A stretch of 64,000 nucleotides of DNA from Vulcanisaeta distributa JCM 11216 (GCF_001315985.1 NZ_BBBI01000006.1:1-64000), one strand, 5' to 3'. Positions 10,017-18,960 are shown, numbered from the stretch's first letter. Notes: generated from the sequence alone by a model not told the origin. Numbers and translations are program-made.

Positions 10017-11097
10017 ACTCTACACACCAGGGCATAACCTAGTCACGGACTCGTTGATTATGCATGGCATGGTTAGGTACTTGGTTTGGGCAGGGGGGGC
10101 TAGGCATGGATCCGTGGAGAGGATTGGTGAGAGATTCAAAATAATCATCGATGATGAAATAGACGAGGATAAAGCAAAAAGAACGCTTAAAACATTGCAA
10201 GAACTGAGTAACGCTACTATTGAAAGAGAAGAGCCTATTGGATTAATCATTAAAAAGATTTGGGCATCCAACGTCAATTCGACTAAACAGAACCTTAGGA
10301 GTTGGTTCGATTCATTACAAAGCGCAATTAAGGAATTTAAGACAATAAAAATTTATGCAGATATAGATCATGCAGTAAGCAGCAATGAGGGTAGAAGATC
10401 ATCTAAAGTAAATTCAACGGTATATCTACCATTAGGCCCCATTTATGGTAAATACCTCAGTAAGGATTACGTAGTCAAGGAAAATGTACAATACATGGTG
10501 TGTCCTACATGTTTCCTACTTGCTAACATGGGCCTTGCTTACGGGGTATTCATATTAAGGATTAATAAAGGCAATAGAATTAGTTCAATAATGGTATCCC
10601 TAGTTCCATCAATTAAGGCTGATTTAATCGATATTATGCTAGTGCAGAGAGCGTTTGAATATAAATATAATGAATTTAATTTAGATATTCCAATTCTTGC
10701 AGTACCATTAATAGCGTTATCTTTCGGAGAAACCCTCTATGCATTTGAGAATATGGATGCATTAATATGGGTTTATGAAAAAAGTGGAAACTTCATGAGA
10801 ATACCGAATTATATCCAGGTTAATATAGAGGGATTACTAAAGACGGTATCAGGTATTAAGTACTATATACCACAGTGGCCGAAAATTCTAAACGAATGCT
10901 TCCTTAAAAACGAAGATGGACCAACTATTCTTGCTAAATTGAACGAAGCTGTAATTAATAACGTAATAAAGGAACATATATATGACATTGCTAGAGAAAT
11001 TATAGGTCTATTAAATGTGAAAAAAGATGAGAAAAATGTATGTAGACCTTATCTTAGTGTAGCACAAAACTTAGTTAATGCATTATTAGAAACATAG
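10003..11097 (+). CDS. cas8a: Cas8a large subunit (Csa4-like)
   Basis: Large subunit of the type I-A complex, expected to take part in PAM recognition. 364 residues with an intact frame. The N-terminus LELYTPGHNLVTDSLIMHGM is the signature of the Csa4/Cas8a2 group, and a VCPTCFLLANMGLAYG segment with two cysteines lies near residue 168. Position between cas3'' and cas6 is the standard I-A order. The coding sequence is A/T-richer than the genes after it. A short TTTTT run follows the stop and may end transcription. Confidence 0.78.
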   Translation: MPPLELYTPGHNLVTDSLIMHGMVRYLVWAGGARHGSVERIGERFKIIIDDEIDEDKAKRTLKTLQELSNATIEREEPIGLIIKKIWASNVNSTKQNLRSWFDSLQSAIKEFKTIKIYADIDHAVSSNEGRRSSKVNSTVYLPLGPIYGKYLSKDYVVKENVQYMVCPTCFLLANMGLAYGVFILRINKGNRISSIMVSLVPSIKADLIDIMLVQRAFEYKYNEFNLDIPILAVPLIALSFGETLYAFENMDALIWVYEKSGNFMRIPNYIQVNIEGLLKTVSGIKYYIPQWPKILNECFLKNEDGPTILAKLNEAVINNVIKEHIYDIAREIIGLLNVKKDEKNVCRPYLSVAQNLVNALLET

Positions 11098-11163
11098 TTT
11101 TTAACCATATGGAGAACATTTTTATGTGCCTGAAGCATTTATTAACAGGTATAGTATAATTGC

Positions 11164-12015
11164 GTGGTGATTGGTTTACTTATTAAGGTTGCTTTTACCG
11201 TTGATTGGGAGGTTACGTTTAATACGTGGTGTGGTCGTTTTGTTAATCGCTTGGTTAGTGAGGTATTAAGTGGTGCGGGTTTTAATATTCCTCATACCGC
11301 TAGAGAGAAGCCGTTCACGGTATCTCCAATACTTAACATTAAAGGCAATGTAGTTAGTAGGCTTATACCTGGTGAGCCCTATAATGTTAGGGTTTCCCTA
11401 ATATGTTCTGAGGTTGATTGCTCTATTGTACCTAGCTTATTTGTTAAGGGTGAACTTAGGTTAAGTAATGGTGAGGCCATTAAGGTAATTAGCACCGAGG
11501 TTAATGAAGCCAAGCTGGAGATGCGTGATCATGATGACTACAGGGCTGTTTTTCGTTGGCGTGTTAGGTTTTGGCCTACTTCGTTTATTTTTAGGAGTCA
11601 TTATGTTGCTTGGCCTAGTCCTTCTAGGTTTTTGTCTTCGGCTGCTTCTACGCTTGTTAGGGTTTTGAGGGGGGGTGGTGATTTGTTGGTTAGTAGGGGG
11701 GGTGGTGAGCCGTTAATTGGCATTATTAATGATGCCGATTTTAAGGGTTTTGTTAGGGATTTAGCCTTTAACACGGAGGTTCTCGACATGAGGGTTAGGA
11801 AAGTTGATCTTAACCTTGGTAGGGGGGGTAGGAGGGTGCCTGCCTTTGAGGGTTTTGCTGAGTATGTCACGTACACGGATAGGCCCGGCTTGTTTAGGCT
11901 TCTTCTTGATGTGGTTAATGCCTATGGTGTGGGTAAGAATAGGGCCTTGGGCCTCGGTTATGTGGTTGCCGATATCGTGGATACGAAACGCCTATCGAGG
12001 GTCAATAAACGGTGA
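11164..12015 (+). CDS. cas6: Cas6 crRNA-processing endoribonuclease
   Basis: RAMP-fold RNase that cuts pre-crRNA within the repeat, leaving an 8-nt 5' tag (here expected to be AUAGAAGG). 283 residues. Seen: N-terminal strand-rich region, and the C-terminal Gly-rich loop VGKNRALGLGYV typical of Cas6. GTG 11164 starts the frame. The last 450 bp of coding strand are strongly G/T-rich, unlike cas8a upstream. It lies 60-70 bp downstream of cas8a and may have its own promoter. The stop is only a few bases from the array 2 leader modules. Confidence 0.85.
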   Translation: MVIGLLIKVAFTVDWEVTFNTWCGRFVNRLVSEVLSGAGFNIPHTAREKPFTVSPILNIKGNVVSRLIPGEPYNVRVSLICSEVDCSIVPSLFVKGELRLSNGEAIKVISTEVNEAKLEMRDHDDYRAVFRWRVRFWPTSFIFRSHYVAWPSPSRFLSSAASTLVRVLRGGGDLLVSRGGGEPLIGIINDADFKGFVRDLAFNTEVLDMRVRKVDLNLGRGGRRVPAFEGFAEYVTYTDRPGLFRLLLDVVNAYGVGKNRALGLGYVVADIVDTKRLSRVNKR

Positions 12016-12265
12016 CCGTAGGAACACCTGCGTTTATGTGGGATTGATTGTGGTGTGGGAGGTGGTTATTGGTGGTGTGGTTGGGTCGTGGGGAACAGGT
12101 ATGTTCATGTGGGATTGATTGTAATTGTTAGAACGTGAATTACCGTCGTTGGGTAGTTCGTGGGAACAAGTGCGTATCGTAGATGTTCGTGGGTATACCT
12201 CTTCCAATGATGGGCAGACCCGTGTGAAGAAAGGCTTATAAGAAAGCTTAAATAGTAACGTCTCA
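12016..12265 (+). promoter_or_regulatory. Leader of CRISPR array 2
   Basis: Contains three spaced CGTGGGAACAGG-type modules at about 12017, 12087 and 12159. The first two are each followed by a direct repeat, ATGTGGGATTGATTG. The 14-mer ATGTTCGTGGGTAT is at 12183-12196, and 12222-12265 is almost identical to the array 1 leader in inverted orientation. A CTTATAA box at 12235-12241 is 25 bp before the first repeat and is the likely array promoter. No gene is seen. Confidence 0.88.
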
Positions 12266-13653
12266 GAAATTCTCTAAAGAGAATAGAAGGAATAATTAAT
12301 GATGGAAAAAAACCAACAAACAGGGCCAAGGCCAAACCACTCCGAAATTCTCTAAAGAGAATAGAAGGAGTCTACGAAATAAGCCATACTAATCACTCTC
12401 GGGATAACAATAACGCGAAATTCTCTAAAGAGAATAGAAGGACTACGACTTCAATGCACCAATCAACGCTATTAGTATGATTATGAGAAATTCTCTAAAG
12501 AGAATAGAAGGATTAATCGAGAAGGTTATTCCCTTCTGATACCCAGGAGTATTTGTAAGAAATTCTCTAAAGAGAATAGAAGGGTATGTCCCTCTCCGGG
12601 TCCTTACTGATGTTCCTCCTCTCGAGGAGGGAAATTCTCTAAAGAGAATAGAAGGACTCGTTACAAAACTATTTGATTACATAGACAACGAGAGAAAGGT
12701 CTGAAATTCTCTAAAGAGAATAGAAGGCTTACCACCAATGACCTTCTTAGCCCTGAAGGTATCCTTGCAGGCATTGAAATTCTCTAAAGAGAATAGAAGG
12801 GTAGAGCTTCTCATGAATCGCAATTGGTATTAGTATTATTGAGGGGGGGAGAAATTCTCTAAAGAGAATAGAAGGAGGTAGTTTAGTATTGAGTCGTTAT
12901 TGTTCCCAGTGATTTTACCCAAGAAATTCTCTAAAGAGAATAGAAGGTTTACGTCATTAATGCGTTGCTTAACCACTTTCCTAAAGCGGATTAAGAAATT
13001 CTCTAAAGAGAATAGAAGGCATTGAGAATATCAACATTGGAAAGAAAGTATTTAAGAAAGTTGGAAATTCTCTAAAGAGAATAGAAGGAGTTAGATAGTA
13101 ATTGCCGTTGCTGTCAGCTTCATAAATGAGTGCGAAATTCTCTAAAGAGAATAGAAGGCGTACACGGTAACTTCTTATGGGCAAAGTATTTTAATAAGTA
13201 CGAAATTCTCTAAAGAGAATAGAAGGGTTAGGCTTCATGATGAGTACCCAGTCGTGATTACACGTGTAATGAAATTCTCTAAAGAGAATAGAAGGGCTGG
13301 GACGGGAAAGACGACCCTAGCAGAACTCGTAGCTAAGTACCTCGGGAAATTCTCTAAAGAGAATAGAAGGACTACCACATTGGTAGTGGGGGGGGCGGGC
13401 CCGGGATTTCAATTGAGAAATTCTCTAAAGAGAATAGAAGGCAGTATGAACAAGGCGTACATAAGCAACGTAAGTGTCCAACCAGTCATGAAATTCTCTA
13501 AAGAGAATAGAAGGTCTCCCTCGTTGTGTAGCCAACCCCCGTGCCGAATACGAACCTGAAATTCTCTAAAGAGAATAGAAGGTCGCAGTCGCTATCGCAG
13601 TTGAATATCGAGTTGGAGGAGCAATACGGAAATTCTCTAAAGAGAATAGAAGG
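12266..13653 (+). CRISPR. CRISPR array 2, 20 repeats, leader on the left
   Basis: Twenty perfect 25-bp repeats (begin GAAATTCTC, end ATAGAAGG) with 19 spacers of 43-53 bp. Repeat starts: 12266, 12344, 12417, 12487, 12559, 12631, 12703, 12776, 12851, 12923, 12995, 13064, 13134, 13202, 13271, 13346, 13417, 13490, 13558, 13629. The repeat contains an inverted repeat ATTCTCT-AA-AGAGAAT. No degenerate copies are seen, even at the trailer end. Several spacers have open frames, one encoding a P-loop (13296-13345). Confidence 0.99.
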
Positions 13654-14157
13654 ATGAGGTGGTTGTGGATTATGCTGTCTCATGCATTTTCTGCTTGCTT
13701 ATGGAGAGGGGGGATTGACGTTAATGAGGTGTTGCTTGATGCCTTGGGTATGAAGGATCTTAGTGAGAGTTCTAGGGAGAGGATGAGACTCGCTGAGGTT
13801 TACCTAAGGGAGTGTGAGGAGTATCTCGCTAAGGGTGATGCTGTTCAGGCGTCGGAGAAAGCGTATAGAGCGGCTGAGGAGGTTGTTAAGGCGCTTGCTG
13901 AGAGGTTTAGGACGCCGGAGTATCAAAGGGCCTTGGAGGAGGGTAGGTGGCACACGTACTTGCTTAGTATGGCTAGTAAGACCTTGGCGAAGAGCCTAGG
14001 TGATTGGGTGGTTGATGGTTGGAATGCTGCGTATGATCTTCATGTGTGGGGGGGTTTTCATGAGGGTAAACTTACGGTGGATTATGTGAGGGTTGGTGTG
14101 AATAGGGTTAAGGCGATGTTCAGTGAAGCTAGGAAATTATTTGAAGAGAGTCGTTAA
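13654..14157 (+). CDS. PaREP1 family protein
   Basis: Helical protein of the PaREP1 family, which is expanded in Thermoproteales and has no established function. The recognisable part starts around DVNEVLLDALGMKDL and includes AEVYLRECEEYLAKGDAVQA and YRAAEEVVKALAERF, the family core. The longest frame (167 residues) begins at an ATG directly after the last CRISPR repeat; the first ~20 residues do not look like the family, so the true start is probably near 13710-13730. A second family member lies at 52127-52615. Confidence 0.75.
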   Translation: MRWLWIMLSHAFSACLWRGGIDVNEVLLDALGMKDLSESSRERMRLAEVYLRECEEYLAKGDAVQASEKAYRAAEEVVKALAERFRTPEYQRALEEGRWHTYLLSMASKTLAKSLGDWVVDGWNAAYDLHVWGGFHEGKLTVDYVRVGVNRVKAMFSEARKLFEESR

Positions 14158-14463
14158 ATTATGGTTAATCATATACCGGTATTGAACCTATGCCCGGGAA
14201 GTAAGGGTTTTTAAGGCTTTGTAATGGAGAAATGAGACCATAGGTTATCAAGGTAGTTTGTTAAGACAGTGCTTGTTTAATTGCTATGATGAATTGTCAT
14301 GACTATAACGTAGTAAGTACGGACGTGCATTGATAATACTATCGCGATGTTGTGGGTGATTATCGTTCAATCCTCTGTTTAATCCTTTATATACTTCTGC
14401 TTAATTGCTGTATTTGGTGGGGGGGTGGAATTAATTTTTATACCTGGTTGTGTTTAGTTTTTG
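14158..14463. other. Gene-free interval between PaREP1 and an orphan gene
   Basis: About 305 bp with no convincing open frame. A/T-rich, with a G7 run near 14420 and a TATA-like TTTTTATA at about 14435-14442, placed correctly to start transcription just before the ATG at 14464. I see no repeat, tRNA or clear small RNA in it. Confidence 0.5.
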
Positions 14464-14968
14464 ATGGGTAGGTCGAGGTTTGTTGTTGCCTTTGGTGATT
14501 TCATTATTGAGGCTCCGATTGGTAGGAGGCAGGCTGGGGGGGCTTTGTTGAGTTTGTTGAGGGTTTTGTATGTTGATTACTTGGGTGCTTATCGTAATTA
14601 CCGTGGTGTTGTCCTTAATGTTGGTAGGTTTGTCCGTAGGTTGGCCCTTGGGATTGTTAGGGATTTTGGTATTGAGTGTGGTGAGGGTGCGGCGTTTCGT
14701 GATCCCTGTCTCATTATTTATGATGTTGGCTTGGACGTACCGCCCATGGTCTTTGGGGGGGGTGGGTGGTGATGCTTCCTTTGAGGATGTTCTGCGTGAG
14801 GTTCTTAGGAGGGGGGGTTTTATTGATGTTGTTGGTGATTTGCATGTGGGGGGGGTGACTTACGTGTATAGGGATGGTGGTAGGTTGAGGGTTGGTGATG
14901 ATTATTTTAGGGTCGTTGTTAATGGGCCTGGTGACATATACATTGAGTATGGGGGCTCTGGTGAGTAA
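14464..14968 (+). CDS. Unidentified protein (one frameshift in this sequence)
   Basis: I do not recognise this gene. The first frame encodes about 100 residues (RFVVAFGDFIIEAPIGRRQA, then GVVLNVGRFVRRLALGI). The frame breaks at a run of eight G near 14755-14762, and the shifted frame continues DASFEDVLREVLRRGGFIDV to the stop at 14968. Seven G would join the two parts to about 168 residues. The coding strand is very G/T-rich, as in cas6 and the PaREP2 gene. A TATA-like element about 25 nt before the ATG supports the start. It is convergent with the membrane-protein gene that follows. Confidence 0.45.
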
Positions 14969-14974
14969 TATGAA

Positions 14975-15520
14975 TTAGTTTGTATTGGCTGTTCTTAAAG
15001 TCTCTGGTGCTTTGATGGGCTGGTATCCTCGTGCCTTGTTTAGGTGTTGCTGGAGTCCCGTGGCTGTTAATGCTAGTCCTGTTGCTGTTATTATGCTACC
15101 TGCTGTGCTTGACCAGGTGAGCATTAGGGGTGTGCCTAGGGATGTTGTGATTATTCCCATGTTTAGCATGGCTGTTGTGCTTAGTCCGTGGTTTGTCATG
15201 GTGTGTATTAATGCGTATGTTGATAGTATTGTGAGTATTAGTGTGATTAGTGTGATGATTGGTCCTAGGATTGTTATGTGATATATACTTAGTCCCATGA
15301 GTATTCCAGGTGGTGCGCCAATGGCGATTGCGGTGATTGGTAGGGCTGTTTTTGCGTGGTCCTTATTTCTTGTGGCCCTGATCATTAGGGGGGGTCCCGT
15401 GGTTAGGTAGATTAAGCCAATGGTTATGAGGCCTAGATCGGTATTGACGTATGAAGAAGGCATTATTGCGTGGTTAATCACTGAGTATAGGCCGATAGAG
15501 CCCAGGGCGATGAGTGCCAC
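14975..15520 (-). CDS. Multi-pass membrane protein of unknown function
   Basis: 181 residues with about five hydrophobic segments (for example LGLITIGLIYLTTGPPLMI, TALPITAIAIGAPPGILMG, ITILGPIITLITLILTILST). No conserved motif is recognised. The start is GTG 15520; the upstream in-frame sequence (KISQALIAVG) looks coding but lacks an ATG, so the true start may be lost or non-standard. The coding strand is A/C-rich, the mirror image of the G/T-rich gene it converges with. Confidence 0.5.
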   Translation of the reverse strand: MALIALGSIGLYSVINHAIMPSSYVNTDLGLITIGLIYLTTGPPLMIRATRNKDHAKTALPITAIAIGAPPGILMGLSIYHITILGPIITLITLILTILSTYALIHTMTNHGLSTTAMLNMGIITTSLGTPLMLTWSSTAGSIITATGLALTATGLQQHLNKARGYQPIKAPETLRTANTN

Positions 15521-15671
15521 GCCAACCGCGATTAGTGCCTGGCTAATCTTGTGATTATTCTTTGATTGTCATGATTCATACATGAATTATTATTACTTTT
15601 GTCTAAAAGCATTACTAATGTCGTGAGCGTAAGGCTTATTAGCGTCGTCATGATTATGAATGCGCATGTGC

Positions 15672-15827
15672 ATGGCTGCGAATGGGCTTGTTAAGAGGTT
15701 TGGCGGTATCCCTGCCTTGAATGGTGTTGGTTTTGAAGTAGAGTGCGGTGAGGCCGTAGCTCTGCTTGGCCCTAGTGGTGCTGGTAAGTCGACAATGCTT
15801 AGGTCTGCGGTTTTGGGGAGGGGCTGA
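15672..15827 (+). pseudogene. N-terminal fragment of an ABC transporter ATPase
   Basis: A 51-codon frame from ATG 15672 to TGA 15825-15827 encodes [19 protein letters not shown] followed by a Walker A motif [14 protein letters not shown]. This is the first ~50 residues of an ABC ATPase (V-K-x-F-G...A-L..V-F start, then P-loop). No Q-loop, signature motif or Walker B follows in any frame before the SDR gene. It is a relic, or the end of a rearranged gene, rather than a working transporter component. Confidence 0.7.
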
Positions 15828-15878
15828 GGAATGCGGGCTTGGCCTGTGAATATGTTGTTGGAGGTTAGTTGTGTTTAG

Positions 15879-16686
15879 TTACGCGGAGAGGAAGCCTCCG
15901 TCGACTGGTATTGCGGCTCCATGCACGTAACTCGCCATGTCCGAGGCGAGGAATAGCGCTACCCTGGCGACCTCGTCTGGATCGCCAAGTCTCTTGAGTG
16001 GTACCCTCATGAAGTATTCAATGCCGGTCCTTATTACGTCAATCCTCAACTTCAGTATGGCCTCCTGCCTTAGTCTCTGGACGCCTGGTGTGTTTATTCC
16101 GCCGGCGATTATCACGTTTATCCTGAAGCCCTTCGGCCCGTATTCCTTGGCGAGGGCCCTGGTGAGTGCTATTATGCCCATCTTGCTCATGTCGTAGTGC
16201 ACCAGGTTCCTTGCGAAGGGTAGTATTGACTCTATGGATCCAATGTTTATTATTACGCCGCCCCCCCTATCACCCCCCCTGCCCCCTTATCATGCCCTGG
16301 CACATGTAGAAGACTGACTTCAGGTTCACGGCAAGCGTCCTCTCCAGGGCCTCCTCATCAACCTCTAGGAAATCCACGAATTCGTAAATGCCCGCGTTAT
16401 TAACGAGAATGTCAGGTTCCCTACCCTTAATGGAGTCCCATAGGGCGTCTATCTCCTTCTTCCTGGATAGGTCGACGCGGTAGGTACTAACGTCAACGCC
16501 AAACCTACTCCTGATCTCATTAGCCACGTCATTAAGCCCGGCCTCATTTACGTCAACGAGGTATAGGGACGCCCCTGCCTCGGCGAACCTAAGTGCCATG
16601 GCCCTACCCATCCCAGAGGCTGCACCAGTTATGAGGGCCCTCCTTCCCCCCCTGAGTGATATTAACTCGTTGATTGGCTTGCTCAT
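15879..16686 (-). CDS. Short-chain dehydrogenase/reductase (one frameshift in this sequence)
   Basis: NAD(P)-dependent SDR of classical length. Motifs: cofactor loop TGAASGMG, structural NNAG in DILVNNAGIYEF, and the catalytic Tyr-Lys pair in HYDMSKMG. The C-terminus VHGAAIPVDGGFLSA is typical. The frame breaks at 16255-16290 among several C runs (CCCCCCC, CCCCCCC, CCCCC). ATG 16686 starts MSKPINELISLRGG; the extra Gly in LRGGRRALITG, where the family has one Gly, shows an over-long C7 run on the plus strand. Substrate cannot be inferred. Confidence 0.82.
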
Positions 16687-16819
16687 GCCGCCAACGTCAC
16701 CATCACGGTACTTATTAAACCTTAGCCCAGGGAAGGCAATACTACTTATACATGCGTAGATTTTCACTGTTGTGATTAAATTTATTAACTAAGACCTAAA
16801 ATTAATGCTTGCATATACC

Positions 16820-17792
16820 ATGTGGATTGCTATACTTTCATCAAGTGAGATAGGGAGGGATAGCCCCCCCTTGGTGTCAAGAGGCTGAGCATGAACCTGG
16901 TATTTTGGCGTGACAAGTCGGGAAGAGTTAATGCGCTGCTTGATGACTGCCCGCACAGGCATGCCAAACTCTCACTGGGTAAGGTAGTTAATGGCAATAT
17001 TCAATGCCCGTACCACGGCTTCGAATTCGACGGCTCTGGGAGGGCTGTTAAGGTCCCTGCCCTGGGCAGCTCATCCGAAATACCGAAGTACCTAAGGGCA
17101 TTTTCCATCCCAGTGTATGAGGCCCACGGCATTATCTGGCTTTGGTACGGCAGTGGGGGGGACCGAGTAAGCCGCCGAGGTTCTTCGACGATTTAGACGG
17201 GCTAAGTGCGTACTCTGAGTATAGTGAGGTGTGGGGTGTGTCCCTGCCGAGGGCCGTTGAGAATCAGCTTGATGTGTTTCACCTGCCCTTCGTTCATTAT
17301 AACACCATTGGTAGGGGTGGTAAGACCCTGGTTCACGGTCCACTGGTCAAGGTCCTTGATGATTACTCCTTCATTATTTACCCATTCAATGAGGTCGATA
17401 GAGGACAAAAACCACTGAGGAGTAGTCAAATAAACGCCAGTGGGTTGAGGAATTACCTCTGGTTCATATACCGAATGTTTGGGAGAATTACATATCCAGG
17501 AACATGAGTTATAGCCTTCTTCGCACCCATTGACTCGGGTAGTACTAGGATCTACGTAAGGCTTTACATGAGGGTGACCGGCGTCAGGGCGATGGATAGG
17601 GCAATAACCAAGTTGCTGATGCCCTTTAACATCTACGTACTTCATCAAGACCGCAGGGTAGTACTCACGCAACCCAATGATATTACCCACGACAAGTTAA
17701 TTCATGCAGATTACCCAATAGCGCTGTATAGGAGGATGTACCTAAGGGACAAGGAACTAAACAAGTTATTGAATGGCGCAGTGACGCCTTAG
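16820..17792 (+). CDS. Rieske non-haem iron oxygenase, alpha subunit (three frameshifts)
   Basis: Ring-hydroxylating-type oxygenase. The Rieske [2Fe-2S] site is complete: CPHRHAKLS and CPYHGFEFDGSG. The mononuclear iron site is seen as ENQLDVFHLPFVH (N-x2-D-x2-H-x4-H pattern). Frames change at a C7 run near 16866, at a G7 run near 17155 and near 17505. About 320 residues restored, from ATG 16820 (MWIAILSSSEIGRDS). Resembles the PaO/vanillate-demethylase-like branch by length; the substrate is unknown. No reductase or ferredoxin gene is adjacent. Confidence 0.8.
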
Positions 17793-17817
17793 CATGAATT
17801 AAGCCATTACGAAATAC

Positions 17818-17866
17818 CCTTATAAACTTCTGGGGGGGCAGAAGTTACTTCCGGGGGGGGTGGAAG
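17818..17866 (+). promoter_or_regulatory. Promoter with two successive G-centred inverted repeats
   Basis: A TATA box (CTTATAAAC, about 17817-17825) is followed by CTTCTG-GGGGG-CAGAAG and then CTTCC-GGGGGGGGT-GGAAG, the second covering the GTG start at 17860. Both are inverted repeats with G-run centres. The centres are probably inflated in length. They may be operator sites or RNA hairpins; function is inferred only from position. Confidence 0.4.
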
Positions 17867-18960
17867 TGCTCTTTGATTTACGGCCAAAGTATACCAAGTA
17901 TGATCTCTTCGATAGGGAGGTTGAGCTTAGCAGGGTTATTGAGTATGTCGGTAGGTTGGGTTTACCCATTACCCTGGTTCTTGGTTTTCGTAGGGTCGGT
18001 AAGTCCTCCTTAATACTCGTAGCTATCAGGGAACTGGGTCTACCATCGATATATATCGACTTAAGGAAGTTTGAGGAGAGGCAGTACCTGTCATATAGGG
18101 ACTTCGTCCTTGAGATTCAACGTGAGGTTAACAATCTCACCAGTAGATTTCCTGGGTTGATCGACTTCCTTAGGAACATAAGTGGCGTTAGTATTATGGG
18201 TAATCAAGTCCTCTTCTCCTGGAAGGGCAGTGGCAGGGTTTCCCTTGCCTCATTACTTGATGCCTTAAATGATTGGGCTAGTAATGGCGTTGTTATTGTG
18301 TTCGACGAGGCCCAGGAGCTTGTTAAGGCGAGGGGGGGCTTCAACGTATTGCCAGTCCTTGCCTATGCATACGATAATTTGAGGAGGATTAGGTTCATAG
18401 TAAGTGGCTCAAAAATGGGGCTCCTCTATAGGTTCCTTAGGATTAGGGATCCTGAGTCGCCACTCTTTGGTCGGGCGATGGGCGTTGTGGAGTTATCGCC
18501 TTTCACCAGGGACCAGGTTGCTGAATTCCTGAGGCGGGGGGGTTTCGAGGAGTTGGGTATTGAGTTTAGGGATTTCGATGCTGTGTATGAGAGGCTTGGC
18601 GGCATCCCAGGTTGGCTCACGTACTTTGGCCTTAGGTACTATGAATATAGGGACCTAAATAAGGCGATTAATGAGACCGTGAGCTACGCGATAGCGTTGA
18701 TAAGGCAGGAATTCAATAACTTCCTAACCGATAAGGTGGCTGCGAGGGATAGGTACTTGACGATAATGAGGATCGTGGCGAGGGAATGCGCGGGTTGGAG
18801 TGAGATTAAGAATGGGCTTGAGGTGGAGCTCGGCATGGAGATTAGCGACTCAAGGATAAGCGAGTACTTAAGGCAATTACTTGATTCAGCCTGGATAGTC
18901 AAGGTGGACAATAAGTACTGCCCAGCCGAGCCACTGATAGGTGCGGCATTCAGAACCTAA
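17860..18960 (+). CDS. Archaeal AAA-type ATPase
   Basis: 366 residues, intact. A member of the archaeal ATPase family (STAND-like P-loop NTPases) common in Thermoproteota. Seen: FDREVELSRVIEYVGRLGLP at the start, Walker A GFRRVGKSSL, Walker B VVIVFDEAQELVK, sensor-like RFIVSGSKMGLLYR, then a GGIPGWLTYF segment and a C-terminal winged-helix-like region (MRIVARECAGWSEIKNGL, SDSRISEYLRQLLDSAWI). The start GTG 17860 follows a TATA box at leaderless distance. The cellular role of this family is not established; proposals include defence and chaperone-like sensing. Confidence 0.8.
   Translation: MEVLFDLRPKYTKYDLFDREVELSRVIEYVGRLGLPITLVLGFRRVGKSSLILVAIRELGLPSIYIDLRKFEERQYLSYRDFVLEIQREVNNLTSRFPGLIDFLRNISGVSIMGNQVLFSWKGSGRVSLASLLDALNDWASNGVVIVFDEAQELVKARGGFNVLPVLAYAYDNLRRIRFIVSGSKMGLLYRFLRIRDPESPLFGRAMGVVELSPFTRDQVAEFLRRGGFEELGIEFRDFDAVYERLGGIPGWLTYFGLRYYEYRDLNKAINETVSYAIALIRQEFNNFLTDKVAARDRYLTIMRIVARECAGWSEIKNGLEVELGMEISDSRISEYLRQLLDSAWIVKVDNKYCPAEPLIGAAFRT

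Noticed and set aside
12016-12180. The three leader modules as a third, decayed CRISPR array
   Set aside because: The modules recur at the same place in both leaders, do not resemble the repeat, and their spacing sequences are partly shared. Leader structure is the better reading.
13296-13345. Self-targeting of the ATPase gene at 52802-53629 by the P-loop spacer
   Set aside because: Both encode a GKTT-type motif but the DNA differs at many positions; there is no protospacer-level match.
13254-13559. Open reading frame of about 100 codons across CRISPR array 2
   Set aside because: It only reads through repeats and spacers (the repeat encodes KFSKENRR again and again); it is an array artefact. 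The similar frames across array 1 are rejected for the same reason.
14290-14320. C/D box sRNA around ATGATGAATTGTCATGAC
   Set aside because: There is a C-box-like ATGATGA but no D or D' box at a usable distance and no TATA box.
15672-15827. Functional ABC transporter ATPase
   Set aside because: Only the first ~50 residues exist; no Q-loop, signature motif, Walker B or permease is seen nearby in any frame.
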